From DATKAS01 sp963773315 (GTDB lineage: Bacteria > Actinomycetota > Acidimicrobiia > Acidimicrobiales > DATKAS01), in assembly GCA_963773315.1 (NCBI GenBank), contig CAVZAF010000005.1:248001-312000 (forward strand): DNA of 64,000 nt, given 5' to 3'. Below are positions 27,316 to 35,324 of this stretch, piece by piece. The notes under the pieces were generated by a model, which did no database searches, was not told where the DNA came from, and saw only the letters and a list, made by a program, of their open reading frames with translations. A program made the translations under genes and the position numbers. The stretch's first letter is position 1; each line of letters begins with the position of its first letter.

Positions 27316-27338
27316 GCCGCCGCTTCGCTTCGGGCGGC
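27316..27338 (+). terminator. Hairpin after livF
   Basis: GCCGCC (27316-27321) pairs with GGCGGC (27333-27338) around an 11-base loop containing a repeated CTTCG, 12 bases after the livF stop. No U-tract follows, as is usual for actinobacterial terminators. Confidence 0.5.
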
Positions 27339-27341
27339 GCC

Positions 27342-27450
27342 TCTCGCTGATAGTCCTCGTCGCCGCTCTCCGCTCCGCTTCGATCGGCTCCTGCTCGCTC
27401 CGCTCGTCGACAATCGGCGCTTCGCGCACCCGGCGGCGCACTGCGCCGCC
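27342..27450 (-). repeat. Dispersed intergenic repeat, copy 2, inverted relative to copy 1
   Basis: This is the reverse-orientation copy of the element at 16984-17090. It ends in GGCGGCGCACTGCGCCGCC (27432-27450), again close behind a stop codon, here that of the minus-strand ligase at 27470. Blocks TCCTCGTCGCCG, CGGCTCCTGCTCGCT, GTCGACAATC and CACCC are shared in order. Confidence 0.75.
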
Positions 27451-27469
27451 TTTCCGCGACATCGCCTCG

Positions 27470-28999
27470 TCAGCGGATCGGGTCGCCCCACTGCGTGTCT
27501 TTGCGGAGCGGGCCCTTGAGCACCTTCCCTCCGGGGTTGCGCGGCAGCGGTTCCGGACGGAACGAGATGTACTGCGGCACCTTGAAGTCGGCGATCAGGT
27601 CGCGGGCGAAGTCGGTGATCTCCTTCGCATCGGCTTTGGTGTCGGGACGGAGCACGACGACCGCGCCGACCTTCTCGCCCATCATGGTGTCCGGGACGCC
27701 CATCACCGCGACCTCGAACACGGCGGGATGTTGGACGAGCGCGTTCTCCACCTCGACGCAGTAGACGTTCTCGCCGCCTCGGTTGACCATGTCCTTCTTG
27801 CGGTCGACGATCTGCACGAACCCGTCGTCGTCGACGCGCGCGAGGTCGCCCGTGTGCAGCCAGCCGTCGACGATCGCGTCCGCCGTCTGCTCGGGCTTGT
27901 TCCAGTAGCCCGCCACGATGTTCTGACCGCGGATCAGCAGCTCGCCCACGTTCGACGACTCGTCGACCTCGGTGAGATCGAGCTCGACCACCGGCGCGGC
28001 GAACCCCACGGTCTCGGGCCGCTCGCGGCAGTACTCATGCGGCAGGAACGTCGACACGGAGGACGTCTCGGTGAGCCCGAAGCCGTTGCCCAGGCGCGCG
28101 TTGGGGAACGACTTCAGCAGCCGCTCGATCACATCGGGGGCGGTCGGCGCGCCGCCGTACGCGAGCCACTTCACCGCGCTCACGTCGAAGTCCTGGAAGT
28201 TCGGCTGGTTCATGGCCAACCAGTAGATGGCGGGCACTGACGTGAGCACGTTGATGCGCTCGTCGACGACCGCGTGGAGGAATTGCTGCACCTCGAACGC
28301 CGGCATGATCACCGTCGTGCCACCCATCTGGATCGTGATGATCAGCTGGCTGTTGCACCCGGTGACGTGGAACATCGGCACTGAGATGAGGTTTCGGATG
28401 TGGTCGTCTGCCGTGAACCCGATCACCCGCCTGCACGTCTCGGAGTTCGACAGGAAGTTCTCGTGGGTCGTCATCGCGCCCTTCGGGAACCCGGTCGTGC
28501 CGCTCGTGTAGAAGATCGCAGCGAGGTCCTTGTGACCGAGGTCGTCGACGACCACCGGGTCACCGTCGGGAAGCGGGGCGCCCGGCTCGAAGACGAACGA
28601 CGCGCCCGAGTCGGTGACGACGTACTCGATCTCGCTCTCGGTGAAACGGGTGTTCACCGGAACCGCGACGGCGCCGAGCATCTGGACGCCGAAGAACGCA
28701 AGCGCCCAGTCGTTTCCGTTGGGGAGGCGGATACCCACCCGATCGCCGCGGTCGATGCCGAGGGCGCGCAAGCCGCCCGCCACTCTGGACGCGCGATCCC
28801 AGAGCTGCTGGTAGGTCAACCGCTCGCCGCCGAGCTCGACGAGCGCCTCTGTGTCGGGGCCGGAGTCGACCGTTGCCCGCAGAAGATGGACGAGCGATGG
28901 AACCAGCTTCGTGTAGCGCAGCACCCCGTCGGAGGTCCGTTCGATGTCCTCCATCGGGTACGGAAGGATGCGGGGAGTTCGGCCAGCCTTGGTGATCAT
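27470..28999 (-). CDS. Fatty-acid/aryl acyl-CoA ligase (ANL superfamily), copy 1
   Basis: The 509-residue protein shows the AMP-binding loop AIFYTSGTTGFPKGAM, GLTETSSVS, the hinge WLHTGDLARVDDDGFVQIVDRKKDM and the C-terminal catalytic lysine region PRNPGGKVLKGPLR. It activates a carboxylic acid to its acyl-AMP and CoA thioester. ATG 28999 follows GAGGAGG; an upstream in-frame ATG at 29110 would run through the operator and is rejected. It is divergent from a second ligase, with operator site 2 between them, so both should respond to the same regulator. Confidence 0.85.
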   Translation of the reverse strand: MITKAGRTPRILPYPMEDIERTSDGVLRYTKLVPSLVHLLRATVDSGPDTEALVELGGERLTYQQLWDRASRVAGGLRALGIDRGDRVGIRLPNGNDWALAFFGVQMLGAVAVPVNTRFTESEIEYVVTDSGASFVFEPGAPLPDGDPVVVDDLGHKDLAAIFYTSGTTGFPKGAMTTHENFLSNSETCRRVIGFTADDHIRNLISVPMFHVTGCNSQLIITIQMGGTTVIMPAFEVQQFLHAVVDERINVLTSVPAIYWLAMNQPNFQDFDVSAVKWLAYGGAPTAPDVIERLLKSFPNARLGNGFGLTETSSVSTFLPHEYCRERPETVGFAAPVVELDLTEVDESSNVGELLIRGQNIVAGYWNKPEQTADAIVDGWLHTGDLARVDDDGFVQIVDRKKDMVNRGGENVYCVEVENALVQHPAVFEVAVMGVPDTMMGEKVGAVVVLRPDTKADAKEITDFARDLIADFKVPQYISFRPEPLPRNPGGKVLKGPLRKDTQWGDPIR

Positions 29000-29092
29000 C
29001 GAGCCTCCTCTGCGCGTGCTCGGGTCTGTTCTGCACACGTTCGCGGCCTCTTGACACGACGCTGCCGACAGGCGAAAGTCCCGTTCGCCCAC

Positions 29093-29112
29093 AGTTGACA
29101 TCGATGTCAACT
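29093..29112. promoter_or_regulatory. TetR-type operator, site 2 (between the two ligase genes)
   Basis: AGTTGACATCGATGTCAACT is a perfect 20-bp palindrome and shares both half-sites with site 1 at 22310. It contains TTGACA, which may be the -35 element of one or both divergent promoters, so binding would block transcription. Confidence 0.75.
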
Positions 29113-29143
29113 AGCCGCGGGCAGCGTACACGGGGGGGCCACA

Positions 29144-30682
29144 ATGCTTCTCGGAGACATCGTCCGGCTGAACGCGCAGAAGGCACCCGGTCGCACGGCG
29201 CTCATCGTCGACGACCGCGAGATCAGCTTCGGCGCCCTGCACGAACGCATGCTTCGGCTCGCAAACGCGCTGCTCGGCGTCGCGAGCAAGGGCGACCGGG
29301 TCGGCATCCTCGCCGAGAACGTCCCGGAGTACGTCGAGGCGTACTACGGCGTGCCCACCGCGGGCATGGCGCTGACGTTCCTGAACTACCGGCTCAACCC
29401 GAAGGAGTGGGCCTGGATCCTGAACAACGCCGAAGCCCGGGTGCTCCTCGTGGACCGCGACTACCTGCCGAAGATCGAGCCCGTGCTCGGCGAGATCGGC
29501 TCGATCGAGCACGTCATCGTGATCGGCGGCTCCGGCGAAGGTGCCCTCAGCTCGTACGACGACTTCGTCGGCGCGGCCCAGGCCACGAAGCCTCCGGTCG
29601 AGGTCGACGAGGACGACACTGCGTGGCTCATCTACACGAGCGGCACGACGGGGTTCCCCAAGGGAGCGATGCTCACCCACCGCAACCTCGTGGCAGCCGC
29701 GCTCGAGTCCGTGATCGAGTACCAGCCGAGCCCCGACGAGCGCGCCCTCATGGCGTTCCCCCTGTGCCACGTGGCCGGCTACGCGGTGCTCGTGAACCAC
29801 ACGAGAGGCGGCCTCGTGGTCCTCATGCGGGCATACGAGCCCGAGCTCTGGATGCGCCTCGTCGACCAGCACAAGGTGACCGGCGGCGCGCTCGCGCCGA
29901 CGATGGTCAACTTCCTTCTGCAGCACCCGAAGATCCGCGAGTACGACCTGTCGAGCCTCACCGGGCTCGGGTACGGAGCAGCGGCGATGCCGGTCGAGGT
30001 GCTACGCGGCGCCATCGACCGCTTCGGGCCGATCGTCTACTCCGGGTTCGGCATGACCGAGCTCGGCGGCAACGTGCTCACGTTCCCCAAGGAGGCACAC
30101 GTCCGCGCGATCCAGGGCGACGAGTACCTGCTCGCGTCGTGCGGCACACCGATGTGCCTCGCCAACGTGAAGGTGTTCGACGAAGACATGAACGAGTGCC
30201 CGCCCGGCGTGGTGGGCGAGATCGTGATCCAGGCCGAGCAGGTGCTCAAGGGCTACTGGCGGAACGAGGACGGTACGAAGGCCGCGTTCAACGGCGGGTG
30301 GTTCCACACCGGCGACATGGCAAGGCGCGACGACGAGGGCTTCTTCTACATCGTCGACCGCATGAAGGACATGATCCTGACCGGCGGCGAGAACGTGTAC
30401 TCGCGCGAGGTCGAAGAAGTGATCTACGCGCATCCGTCGGTGTCGGAGGCCGCAGTGATCGGGCTGCCCGACTCGACCTGGGGTGAGCGCGTGACGGCTG
30501 TCGTCGTGCTGCGACCGAACACATCGGCGACCGACAAGGACATCATCGCCACCACCCGCGATCGACTCGCCGGGTTCAAGACACCGAAGCAGGTGATCTT
30601 CATCGACGAGCTCCCGAAGAACGTCTCCGGGAAGATCCTCAAGCGCGAGCTGCGCGACCGGTTCTCAGACACCAGCGACTGA
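29144..30682 (+). CDS. Acyl-CoA ligase (ANL superfamily), copy 2
   Basis: The 512-residue protein has the AMP-binding loop LIYTSGTTGFPKGAM, GFGMTELGG, hinge WFHTGDMARRDDEGFFYIVDRMKDM and the C-terminal KNVSGKILKRELR with the catalytic Lys. It resembles medium/long-chain fatty acid or aromatic acid CoA ligases. ATG 29144. It heads a plus-strand run of four genes (this ligase, lactonase-like, cyclase-like, monooxygenase) with gaps of 15-25 bp, probably one operon controlled by the operator at 29093. Confidence 0.87.
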   Translation: MLLGDIVRLNAQKAPGRTALIVDDREISFGALHERMLRLANALLGVASKGDRVGILAENVPEYVEAYYGVPTAGMALTFLNYRLNPKEWAWILNNAEARVLLVDRDYLPKIEPVLGEIGSIEHVIVIGGSGEGALSSYDDFVGAAQATKPPVEVDEDDTAWLIYTSGTTGFPKGAMLTHRNLVAAALESVIEYQPSPDERALMAFPLCHVAGYAVLVNHTRGGLVVLMRAYEPELWMRLVDQHKVTGGALAPTMVNFLLQHPKIREYDLSSLTGLGYGAAAMPVEVLRGAIDRFGPIVYSGFGMTELGGNVLTFPKEAHVRAIQGDEYLLASCGTPMCLANVKVFDEDMNECPPGVVGEIVIQAEQVLKGYWRNEDGTKAAFNGGWFHTGDMARRDDEGFFYIVDRMKDMILTGGENVYSREVEEVIYAHPSVSEAAVIGLPDSTWGERVTAVVVLRPNTSATDKDIIATTRDRLAGFKTPKQVIFIDELPKNVSGKILKRELRDRFSDTSD

Positions 30683-30697
30683 AGGAGCACAGCGTCC

Positions 30698-31666
30698 ATG
30701 GCGACCGTCCAAACCGTGAAAGGCCCCGTCGACACGAGCGCACTCGGACAGGTGCTGATGCACGAGCACGTGTTCGTGCTCAGCCCTGAGATCGACCAGA
30801 ACTACCCCGCCTTCGACGAAGAGGCCGAGGTCAAGAACGCGATCGTCCGGTTGAACGAGCTGAAGGCCGCCGGCATCGACACGATCGTCGATCTGACCGT
30901 GGTCGGTCTCGGCCGGTACATCCCCCGGATCGAGCGCATCAACGCCGAGGCGAACATCAACATCGTCGCGGCGACCGGCCTCTACACCTACGACCACGTG
31001 CCCCACTACTTCCACTTCCGCGGCCCGGGCACTCTGTTCAACGGTCCCGAGGTCATGGTCGAGATGTTCGTCGAGGACATCGAGAAGGGCATCGCCGGCA
31101 CCAGCGTGAAGGCCGCCATCCTGAAGTGCGCGACCGACGAGCCGGGGGTCACCGAGGGAGTCGAGCGGGTGCTGCGCGCGGTGGCGCAGACCCACCGCGC
31201 GACCGGTGTGCCCATCTCGACCCACACGCACGCACCGACGCGACGCGGCCTCGAGCAGCAGAACGTGTTCGAGAGCGAGGGAGTCGACCTGAGCCGCGTC
31301 GTGATCGGCCACAGCGGCGACACGACCGACATCGCCTATCTCGAGGAGATCATGGCGAGGGGCTCGTTCATCGGCATGGACCGCTTCGGCATCGACGCCC
31401 TGCTGCCGTTCGAGGATCGCGTCGCAACCGTCGCCACCCTGTGCGAGCGCGGGCACGCCGACCAGATGGTGCTGTCACACGACGCGTCGTGCCACATCGA
31501 CTGGCTGCCGAAGGAAGCGTTCGACGTGATGCCGCGGTGGCACTACCTCCACATCACGCAGGACGTGATCCCCGCGCTGAAGGAGCGCGGAGTCACCGAC
31601 GAGCACATCAAGCAGATGATGGTGGACAACCCCAAGAAGGTCTTCGAGCGCCAGGGCGCGTACTGA
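30698..31666 (+). CDS. Phosphotriesterase-like lactonase/esterase
   Basis: The 322-residue TIM-barrel protein has every metal ligand of the phosphotriesterase family: His22 and His24 (LMHEHVF), a bridging Lys143 (AAILKCATDE; carbamylated in the family), His176 (ISTHTH), His205 (VIGHSGD) and Asp262 (LSHDASC). Most bacterial members are lactonases, not true phosphotriesterases. Next to a Baeyer-Villiger monooxygenase and acyl-CoA ligases, hydrolysis of a lactone or ester to an acid for CoA activation is the natural reading. ATG 30698 after AAGGAG. Confidence 0.85.
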   Translation: MATVQTVKGPVDTSALGQVLMHEHVFVLSPEIDQNYPAFDEEAEVKNAIVRLNELKAAGIDTIVDLTVVGLGRYIPRIERINAEANINIVAATGLYTYDHVPHYFHFRGPGTLFNGPEVMVEMFVEDIEKGIAGTSVKAAILKCATDEPGVTEGVERVLRAVAQTHRATGVPISTHTHAPTRRGLEQQNVFESEGVDLSRVVIGHSGDTTDIAYLEEIMARGSFIGMDRFGIDALLPFEDRVATVATLCERGHADQMVLSHDASCHIDWLPKEAFDVMPRWHYLHITQDVIPALKERGVTDEHIKQMMVDNPKKVFERQGAY

Positions 31667-31680
31667 CTGAGGAGGAGAGA

Positions 31681-32601
31681 GTGGTGGAGGACTTTCGAAG
31701 CCTGGGCAAGCGACTGTCGAACTGGGGCCGGTGGGGAGCCGAGGACGAACGGGGGACGGTGAACCTCATCACGCCCGACAAGCTCGTCCGGGCCGGCTCG
31801 ATGATCAGGTCGGGAAAGGTGTTCGACCTCGGGATCCCCTTCGACGACGCGGGGCCGCAGCCCGGCGGGGGCCGCATCAATCCCGTGCACCTCATGAGCC
31901 AGACCGGCGACACGCAGCTGTTCCCCGGCGGCTTCAAGTACGCCGACGACTACATCTTCATGCCGTTGCAGGGCTCGACGCAGTGGGACTCCCTGGCCCA
32001 CGTCTTCTACGACGACCAGATGTACAACGGCTTCTCGACGTCTGAGGTCACGGTCGTCGGTGCGACACGCAACAGCATCGACAAGCAGGGCAAGGGGATC
32101 GCGGGCAGAGGTGTGCTGCTCGACATCGCGAAGCTCAAGGGCGTCGAGTGGCTCGAGCTCGGCTACGCGATCACCCCGGACGACCTCGATGCCGCGATCG
32201 CCGCGCAGGGCAACGTCGAAGTCGGCAGCGGCGACATCCTGCTGTTCCGAACCGGGTGGAGGCGGCAATTCCTCACGCACCAGTCCCCGACCGAGTTCAT
32301 GGCCGGCGAGCCCGGCATCGGGCAGGACTGCTGCGAGTGGCTGCACGACCGAGAGGTCGCCGCGATCCTCAGCGACAACTGGGCGATCGAGGTCCTGCCG
32401 GGCGAGAACCCCGAGGCGGTCTTCAACGTGCATTGCGTGCTCATCCGCGACATGGGCATGACGCTCGGCGAGATCCTCGACCTCGAGGAGCTCGCGGCGG
32501 ACTGCGCGAGTGACGGCGTGTGGGACTTCTTCTTCTGCGCCCCTCCGCTCAAAGTCACGAAAGCGGTCGGCTCTCCGATCAACCCGTTGGCCATCAAGTA
32601 G
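31681..32601 (+). CDS. Cyclase-family hydrolase (kynurenine formamidase-like) with altered metal motif
   Basis: The 306-residue protein belongs to the cyclase family (fold of kynurenine formamidase): FDLGIPFDDAGPQ, ILLFRTGWRRQF, IAQLS-like AILSDNWAIEVLP and NVHCVLIRDMGM. The family's HxGTHxDxxxH motif reads QGSTQWDSLAH here: Asp and the last His remain but two His are Gln. That could change the metal site or the reaction. GTG 31681 follows GGAGGAG, 14 bp after the lactonase stop. It may hydrolyse an amide, lactone or vinylogous ketone in the pathway. Confidence 0.75.
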   Translation: MVEDFRSLGKRLSNWGRWGAEDERGTVNLITPDKLVRAGSMIRSGKVFDLGIPFDDAGPQPGGGRINPVHLMSQTGDTQLFPGGFKYADDYIFMPLQGSTQWDSLAHVFYDDQMYNGFSTSEVTVVGATRNSIDKQGKGIAGRGVLLDIAKLKGVEWLELGYAITPDDLDAAIAAQGNVEVGSGDILLFRTGWRRQFLTHQSPTEFMAGEPGIGQDCCEWLHDREVAAILSDNWAIEVLPGENPEAVFNVHCVLIRDMGMTLGEILDLEELAADCASDGVWDFFFCAPPLKVTKAVGSPINPLAIK

Positions 32602-32625
32602 CGCCGCATCGCCTAGAAAAGGGGC

Positions 32626-34221
32626 ATGACAGACGTCGACGTCGTCGTGGTGGGCGCGGGGTTCGCCGGCCTCTACATGCTCCACAGGCTGCGCGAGATC
32701 GGGATGACGGCGCGCGCCTTCGAGACCGGAGACGGCGTCGGAGGCACGTGGTACTGGAACCGCTACCCCGGCGCGCGATGCGACGTCGAGAGCATCGACT
32801 ACACGTACTCGTTCTCGGAGGAGCTGCAGCGCGACTGGCGCTGGAGCGAGCGCTATCCCGCGCAGCCGGAGATCCTTCGCTACCTCAACTTCGTCGCCGA
32901 CAAGTTCGATCTTCGTCGTGACATCACATTCGAGACGCGCGTCGAGTCGGCCGTGTTCGACGGCGCGTCGGCGACATGGCTGGTGACGACGAGCCAAGGC
33001 GATGCCGTGCGGTGCCGGTTCTGCGTGATGGCGACCGGTTGCTTGTCGACTCCGAAGCGGCCCGGGCTCGACGGTTCCGAGGTGTTCGAGGGCGACACCT
33101 ACCACACCGGCCTGTGGCCTCACGACGGGGTCGACTTCACCGGCAAGCGGGTGGGCGTCATCGGCACCGGCTCGTCCGCGATCCAGTCGATCCCCCAGAT
33201 CGCGAAGCAGGCCGCGCACCTCACGGTCTTCCAGCGCACGCCGAACTTCAGCATCCCTGCTCACAACGGCCCAATAGACCACGAGCGCGAGGCCTGGAGC
33301 GACGAGCACTTCGCCGAGTTCCGCGAGGTCGCGCGCGCGTCGGGCTTCGGCAGCAGCAACCTGCTCAACCCGCAGTCCGCCCTGCAGGCCACTCCCGAAG
33401 AACGCGAGGCGATGTTCCAGAGCCGGTGGGAGACCGGCGGCGTCGCCTTCCTCGGCAGCTACATGGACCTGCTCTTCAACGAAGAAGCAAACCAGATGGC
33501 GGCCGACTTCGTGCGAGCCAAGATCAAGGAGACGGTGCACGACCCCGAAGTCGGGGAGTCGCTCGCGCCCAAGGACCACCCGTTCGGATCGAAGCGCCTC
33601 TGCGTCGACATCGACTACTTCGAGACGTACAACCGCCCGAACGTCACGCTCGTCGACCTGAAGAGGACGCCGCTGGTCGGGTTCACACCGCGCGGCATCC
33701 GCACGACCGCGGGCGAGCACGAGGTCGACGCGATCGTGTTCGCGACGGGCTTCGACGCGATGACCGGCGCGTTGCTCAACATCGACATCCGGGGTCGCGG
33801 CGGCGAGTCGATGCGAGACGCGTGGGCCGACGGCCCGCACACGTACCTCGGGATCATGGTGGCGGGGTTCCCGAACCTCTTCACGATCACGGGCCCCGGC
33901 AGTCCGTCGGTGCTCAGCAACATGGTCATCTCGATCGAGCAGCACGTCGACTGGCTCGCCGACCTGTTCACGTACATGAGCGAGCGCGGCGTCGACTGCG
34001 TCGAGGCGAACACCGACGCGCAAGACGCGTGGGGAGCGCACGTCACCGACATCGCGAACCTCACGCTGTTCCCGCGGGCGAGCTCGTGGTACGTGGGAGC
34101 CAACATCCCCGGCAAGCCGCGTGTGTTCATGCCCTACGTCGCCGGCGTCGCCGTGTATCGGCGGAAGTGCGACGACGTCGCCGCCAACGACTACGAGGGC
34201 TTCGAGCTCACGAGCGTCTGA
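32626..34221 (+). CDS. Type I Baeyer-Villiger flavin monooxygenase
   Basis: The 531-residue protein has two Rossmann motifs (GAGFAG at 10-15, GTGSSA at 180-185) for FAD and NADPH. Between them lies the diagnostic Baeyer-Villiger fingerprint FxGxxxHxxxW as FEGDTYHTGLW (154-164), plus VGGTWYWNRYPGARCDVES, a classic cyclohexanone-monooxygenase segment. It should insert oxygen next to a carbonyl to give an ester or lactone using NADPH and O2. The hydrolase and ligases in the same operon can process that product. ATG 32626 follows AAAAGGGG. Confidence 0.9.
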   Translation: MTDVDVVVVGAGFAGLYMLHRLREIGMTARAFETGDGVGGTWYWNRYPGARCDVESIDYTYSFSEELQRDWRWSERYPAQPEILRYLNFVADKFDLRRDITFETRVESAVFDGASATWLVTTSQGDAVRCRFCVMATGCLSTPKRPGLDGSEVFEGDTYHTGLWPHDGVDFTGKRVGVIGTGSSAIQSIPQIAKQAAHLTVFQRTPNFSIPAHNGPIDHEREAWSDEHFAEFREVARASGFGSSNLLNPQSALQATPEEREAMFQSRWETGGVAFLGSYMDLLFNEEANQMAADFVRAKIKETVHDPEVGESLAPKDHPFGSKRLCVDIDYFETYNRPNVTLVDLKRTPLVGFTPRGIRTTAGEHEVDAIVFATGFDAMTGALLNIDIRGRGGESMRDAWADGPHTYLGIMVAGFPNLFTITGPGSPSVLSNMVISIEQHVDWLADLFTYMSERGVDCVEANTDAQDAWGAHVTDIANLTLFPRASSWYVGANIPGKPRVFMPYVAGVAVYRRKCDDVAANDYEGFELTSV

Positions 34222-34222
34222 C

Positions 34223-34942
34223 GTGCACCGCGAGCGCCCGAGCCGCGTGCCTGGCGCGGTCGTCTGGACGTCGGAGTCGACCGGCGATGAGTACCGGGTG
34301 CTGCCCGATGGGTGCATGGACATCATCTGGGCGAGCGACGGCACGCTGCTCGTCGCAGGGCCCGACACCACGGCGTTCGTCACGAAGGGGTTCCCGGGAA
34401 CGACCGTCACCGGCATTCGCTTCGCCCCGGGCTTCGCACCCAACGTGCTCCGCGTGCCCGCGCACGAGCTCAGAGACAGCCGAGTGCCGCTCGACGCCGT
34501 AGTGCCCGCGCGAGCCGCGCGACTCATCGCCGCCCAGCTGAGCCGAGCGACCGACCCGGCATCCGTGCTGGAGAAGACAGCGCTCGCCATCGACAGCAAC
34601 CCGGCGATCGACGCGGTCGTGGCATCCGCGCGACGAGGTGCGCCGGTCGCAGCGATCGCGAGCGACCTCGGCGTGAGTGCCCGGCAGCTCCACCGTTGGT
34701 GCCTCGACGCGTTCGGCTACGGAGCGAAGACGCTCGCGTTGATCCTGCGAATGGGACGCGCACTCGACATCGTGCGCGCCGGCACCGCGTACGCGGATGC
34801 GGCGGCCCTCACGGGTTATGCCGACCAGTCGCACCTCGCCCGTGACGTGAAGATGCTCGCGGGAGTGCCGCTGGGTCAGCTCGTGCCCGAGGCCGCGAAC
34901 AGCTCGACCGAGTTGCCGTCCGGGTCGCGGACTGACGCGTAG
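34223..34942 (+). CDS. AraC-family regulator with DUF6597-like N-terminal domain
   Basis: GTG 34223 starts one base after the monooxygenase stop and gives 239 residues. The N-terminal part (DEYRVLPDGCMDIIW, LLVAGPDTTAF) matches the sensor domain often joined to AraC DNA-binding domains. The C-terminal part (DLGVSARQLHRWCLDAFGYGAKTLALILRM ... ADAAALTGYADQSHLARDVKMLAG) holds both helix-turn-helices. Being last in the operon, it may act on the monooxygenase operon, alongside the TetR regulator. The 3' end overlaps a VOC gene on the other strand by 67 bp. Confidence 0.8.
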   Translation: MHRERPSRVPGAVVWTSESTGDEYRVLPDGCMDIIWASDGTLLVAGPDTTAFVTKGFPGTTVTGIRFAPGFAPNVLRVPAHELRDSRVPLDAVVPARAARLIAAQLSRATDPASVLEKTALAIDSNPAIDAVVASARRGAPVAAIASDLGVSARQLHRWCLDAFGYGAKTLALILRMGRALDIVRAGTAYADAAALTGYADQSHLARDVKMLAGVPLGQLVPEAANSSTELPSGSRTDA

Positions 34943-35274
34943 CGCTGGCCCCAGAAGGCGTCCCACGGCTCGAGATGGCTCTCGTAGCCGGCCGCGACGA
35001 GCTCGGCGAACGTCTTGTCCACCTCGGCGGGGCTCTCGCACGCGAAGGCGAGGCCGACCCGATGTCCTCCTGACGGCGCGGTCCAGCCCGGGTCGAACGA
35101 TCGGATGGTGTCGACGGTGTCGAAGGCCAAGCGCAACCCTCCGGCCAACGGCACCTCGACATGGGGTTCGGTGTCCGCCGACGCGGGAACGTCGAGCCCC
35201 AGGTGGCGATAGAAGGCGAGCGAGCGGGCCATGTCGGCGACCACGATCCCGATGACGTCGATGTGAATTGCCAT
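34876..35274 (-). CDS. VOC-superfamily (glyoxalase/dioxygenase fold) protein
   Basis: The 132-residue protein starts HIDVIGIVVADMARSLAFYRHLGLDVP, the usual opening of a glyoxalase/bleomycin-resistance/dioxygenase fold, and ends VRDPDGNSVELFA with the metal-binding Glu. I start at ATG 35274 because the family begins there. ATG 35323-35325 overlaps the dynamin stop (TGATG) and adds 17 residues, so coupled translation is also possible. Function of this member is unknown. Confidence 0.75.
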   Translation of the reverse strand: MAIHIDVIGIVVADMARSLAFYRHLGLDVPASADTEPHVEVPLAGGLRLAFDTVDTIRSFDPGWTAPSGGHRVGLAFACESPAEVDKTFAELVAAGYESHLEPWDAFWGQRYASVRDPDGNSVELFAASGTS

Positions 35275-35324
35275 CGCGCGACCGTACGACGCGAGGCGTC
35301 GCTCGGTCTTGGACGAATCGGACA

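Noticed and set aside
31543..34599. A 1018-codon open frame on the minus strand opposite the lactonase, cyclase and monooxygenase genes
   Set aside because: It is a GC-driven antisense frame; its product is low-complexity Asp/Arg/Val-rich and the plus-strand genes have complete family motifs.
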